DNA of 5,685 bases from positions 1-5,685 of the forward strand of contig CASEKM010000251.1 of NCBI GenBank assembly GCA_949288405.1. The letters are read 5' to 3'. The translations under genes were made by a program, and so were the position numbers. The notes under the pieces are model-generated. The model was given only the letters and a program-made list of their open reading frames with translations. It did not search any database and was not told the origin of the DNA. The DNA comes from an uncultured bacterium (lineage in GTDB: Bacteria; Bacillota; Clostridia; Oscillospirales; Oscillospiraceae). Below are positions 5,152 through 5,685 of the stretch, in pieces (within the stretch, counting starts at the first letter, position 1; each line of letters opens with the position of its first letter).

Positions 5152-5468
5152 AAGTTACATTTTGCCGGAGAAACCGGCAGAAGCAAGTTTCGATACCATG
5201 GCAATGACCGGGAAGTAAGCGGGTCCGGACGCACAGAGAAGGAGCGGTTGGTGAAAGCTCCAGGAAAGGGCCCAGGTCTGAAGCTCGCCCGTGAGCCGCC
5301 CCACTGAACAAAACGCCCCGGGCGTTTCCAGTAGGCGGGGACGGAGTCCCACCGTTATCGGGGAAATGAGCGCACGGGGCGGAGCGTCCCGTGAAGTTAG
5401 GTGGTACCACGGAGTTAAAATACGGCTTCGTCCTATCGGAAACGGTGGGGCGGGGCCGTTTTGTTGTT
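5152..5468 (+). promoter_or_regulatory. T-box riboswitch leader, probable branched-chain amino acid (Leu, CUC) specificity
   Basis: The leader holds the standard T-box parts in order. After a 5' hairpin (TGCCGG 5163-5168 with CCGGCA 5174-5179) comes Stem I. Stem I has GGAAGTAA near 5211-5218 (the AGUA side of the specifier loop), the AGAGA bulge near 5233-5238, and a distal hairpin with loop GGTTGGTGAAA inside GGAGC/GCTCC. The specifier side is CTGAAGCTCGCCC (5278-5290). The triplet CTC at 5284-5286, followed by a purine, is the best specifier candidate (leucine). A stem at 5311-5327 and the conserved AGTAGG..CCGTTAT stretch follow. The T-box AGGTGGTACCACGG (5399-5412) carries TGGT, matching a tRNA with discriminator A, as in Leu, Ile and Val tRNAs. 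TAGG (5398-5401) can pair with CCTA (5432-5435), which otherwise lies in the terminator. Uncharged tRNA should therefore favour read-through into the gene downstream. Confidence 0.93.
5422..5468 (+). terminator. T-box intrinsic terminator
   Basis: The arms 5422-5437 (ACGGCTTCGTCCTATC) and 5444-5459 pair over 16 bp with several G-U pairs around a 6-base loop. TTTTGTTGTT follows (5459-5468). The left arm contains the TTCGTCC signature typical of T-box terminators and includes the CCTA needed for the competing antiterminator, so the two folds are mutually exclusive. Confidence 0.88.
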
Positions 5469-5575
5469 CTCCCGGCCCCGGGCCGCCCGAAGGGCGGCGG
5501 AGCGGAGCTGAGCGGCGGCCCGGAGGTCCCGCCCCAGCGTACGTGGTTCGTTTTGTGATTTGCGGAGGTGACGGT
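5469..5575 (+). other. GC-rich leader segment between T-box terminator and coding start
   Basis: No gene is visible here. The segment contains two alternative stems: GCCGCCC/GGGCGGC (5482-5488 with 5492-5498, 3-base loop) and a 10-bp outer stem CCGGGCCGCC/GGCGGCCCGG (5478-5487 with 5514-5523). They share bases on the left arm, so only one can fully form. Neither has a T run. The ribosome site GGAGGTGA lies at 5564-5571, outside both stems. Confidence 0.5.
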
Positions 5576-5578
5576 GTG

Positions 5579-5685
5579 ATGAATGGAGCGCAGGCTTTGA
5601 TCGAGAGCTTGAAGCAGGAACAGGTAGAGCACATGTTTGGATACGCCGGGGCGACGATCTGCCCGGCGGTGGACGCGTTGAAGGA
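5579..5685 (+). CDS. Acetolactate synthase large subunit-like ThDP enzyme, N-terminal part only
   Basis: Only the first 35 residues are present before the window ends. MNGAQALIESLKQEQVEHMFGY followed by AGATICPAVDALK has the layout of the N-terminus of acetolactate synthase large subunits and other thiamine diphosphate enzymes (usual form: TGAQ.LV..L...GV..IFGYPGG..LP.YDAL). Acetolactate synthase joins two pyruvates, or pyruvate and 2-oxobutyrate, in the first common step of branched-chain amino acid synthesis. The T-box upstream with a probable Leu specifier supports that role. Unusually, the conserved Pro of GYPGG is Ala here. The cofactor-activating Glu lies beyond the window. ATG5579 is preceded by GGAGGTGA (5564-5571). 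GTG5576, in frame and one codon earlier, has the 7-base spacing from the GGAGG core seen in other genes here and may be the true start. The ilvB name is likely but unproven. Confidence 0.75.
   Translation, partial: MNGAQALIESLKQEQVEHMFGYAGATICPAVDALK

Noticed and set aside
5311..5327. AAACGCC/GGCGTTT hairpin as a free-standing terminator
   Set aside because: It lies at the normal place for an internal stem of the T-box leader and has only three T residues after the stem.
4991..5634. Long open frames on the minus strand across the T-box leader
   Set aside because: They are antisense to a well-supported riboswitch and terminator, have unlikely compositions rich in Pro, Arg and Gly, and match no recognisable family.

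Overview
The window looks like chromosomal DNA from a GC-rich Clostridia-type Firmicute, most likely an Oscillospiraceae relative such as the Flavonifractor, Lawsonibacter or Oscillibacter group. This is inferred from strong AGGAGG-type ribosome binding sites, sigma-A-like promoters, a T-box leader, an ECF sigma / DUF4179 pair and GC-rich codon use. No sequence search was run, so the taxonomic label is tentative. I see no tRNA or rRNA gene, IS element or CRISPR array.

Left part (1-1853). A terminator-like hairpin (32-54), probably closing a gene to the left, precedes a plus-strand membrane acyltransferase of the acyltransferase-3 family (97-1131). Five bases beyond its stop, and convergent with it, ends a minus-strand LytTR response regulator (1137-1853). 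The regulator has its own extended -10 promoter (1891-1899) and no kinase gene in the window.

Middle part (1988-3899, minus strand). An ECF sigma factor (3423-3899) is followed after 3 nt by a DUF4179-type membrane protein, its probable anti-sigma or sensor partner (1988-3419). The partner gene carries an apparent +1 frameshift at a five-C run (plus-strand G run 2762-2766). Its second half reads in another frame and ends in a domain resembling the copper amine oxidase N-terminal (stalk) domain. A perfect 17-bp hairpin sits just past its stop.

Right part, plus strand (4021-5052). Diverging from the sigma gene is a two-gene operon with a near-consensus promoter (TTGACA-17-TATAGT) preceded by A-tracts spaced about 10 bp apart. 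It encodes a small four-helix membrane protein of unknown function (4134-4502) and an MscL mechanosensitive channel (4532-4942). The channel ends in a four-cysteine zinc-ribbon-like tail instead of the usual C-terminal helix. A nested terminator follows (4995-5052).

Far right (5117-5685). A TTGACA-17-TAAGAT promoter drives a full T-box leader with a recognisable Stem I, a candidate CUC (Leu) specifier, a T-box/antiterminator and a terminator. It controls the start of a gene resembling acetolactate synthase large subunit, which runs off the window. The regulatory picture is therefore uncharged branched-chain tRNA sensing for the last gene, and a membrane-anchored sigma switch beside a mechanosensitive channel operon for the centre. 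A functional link between those two central units is only a hypothesis.
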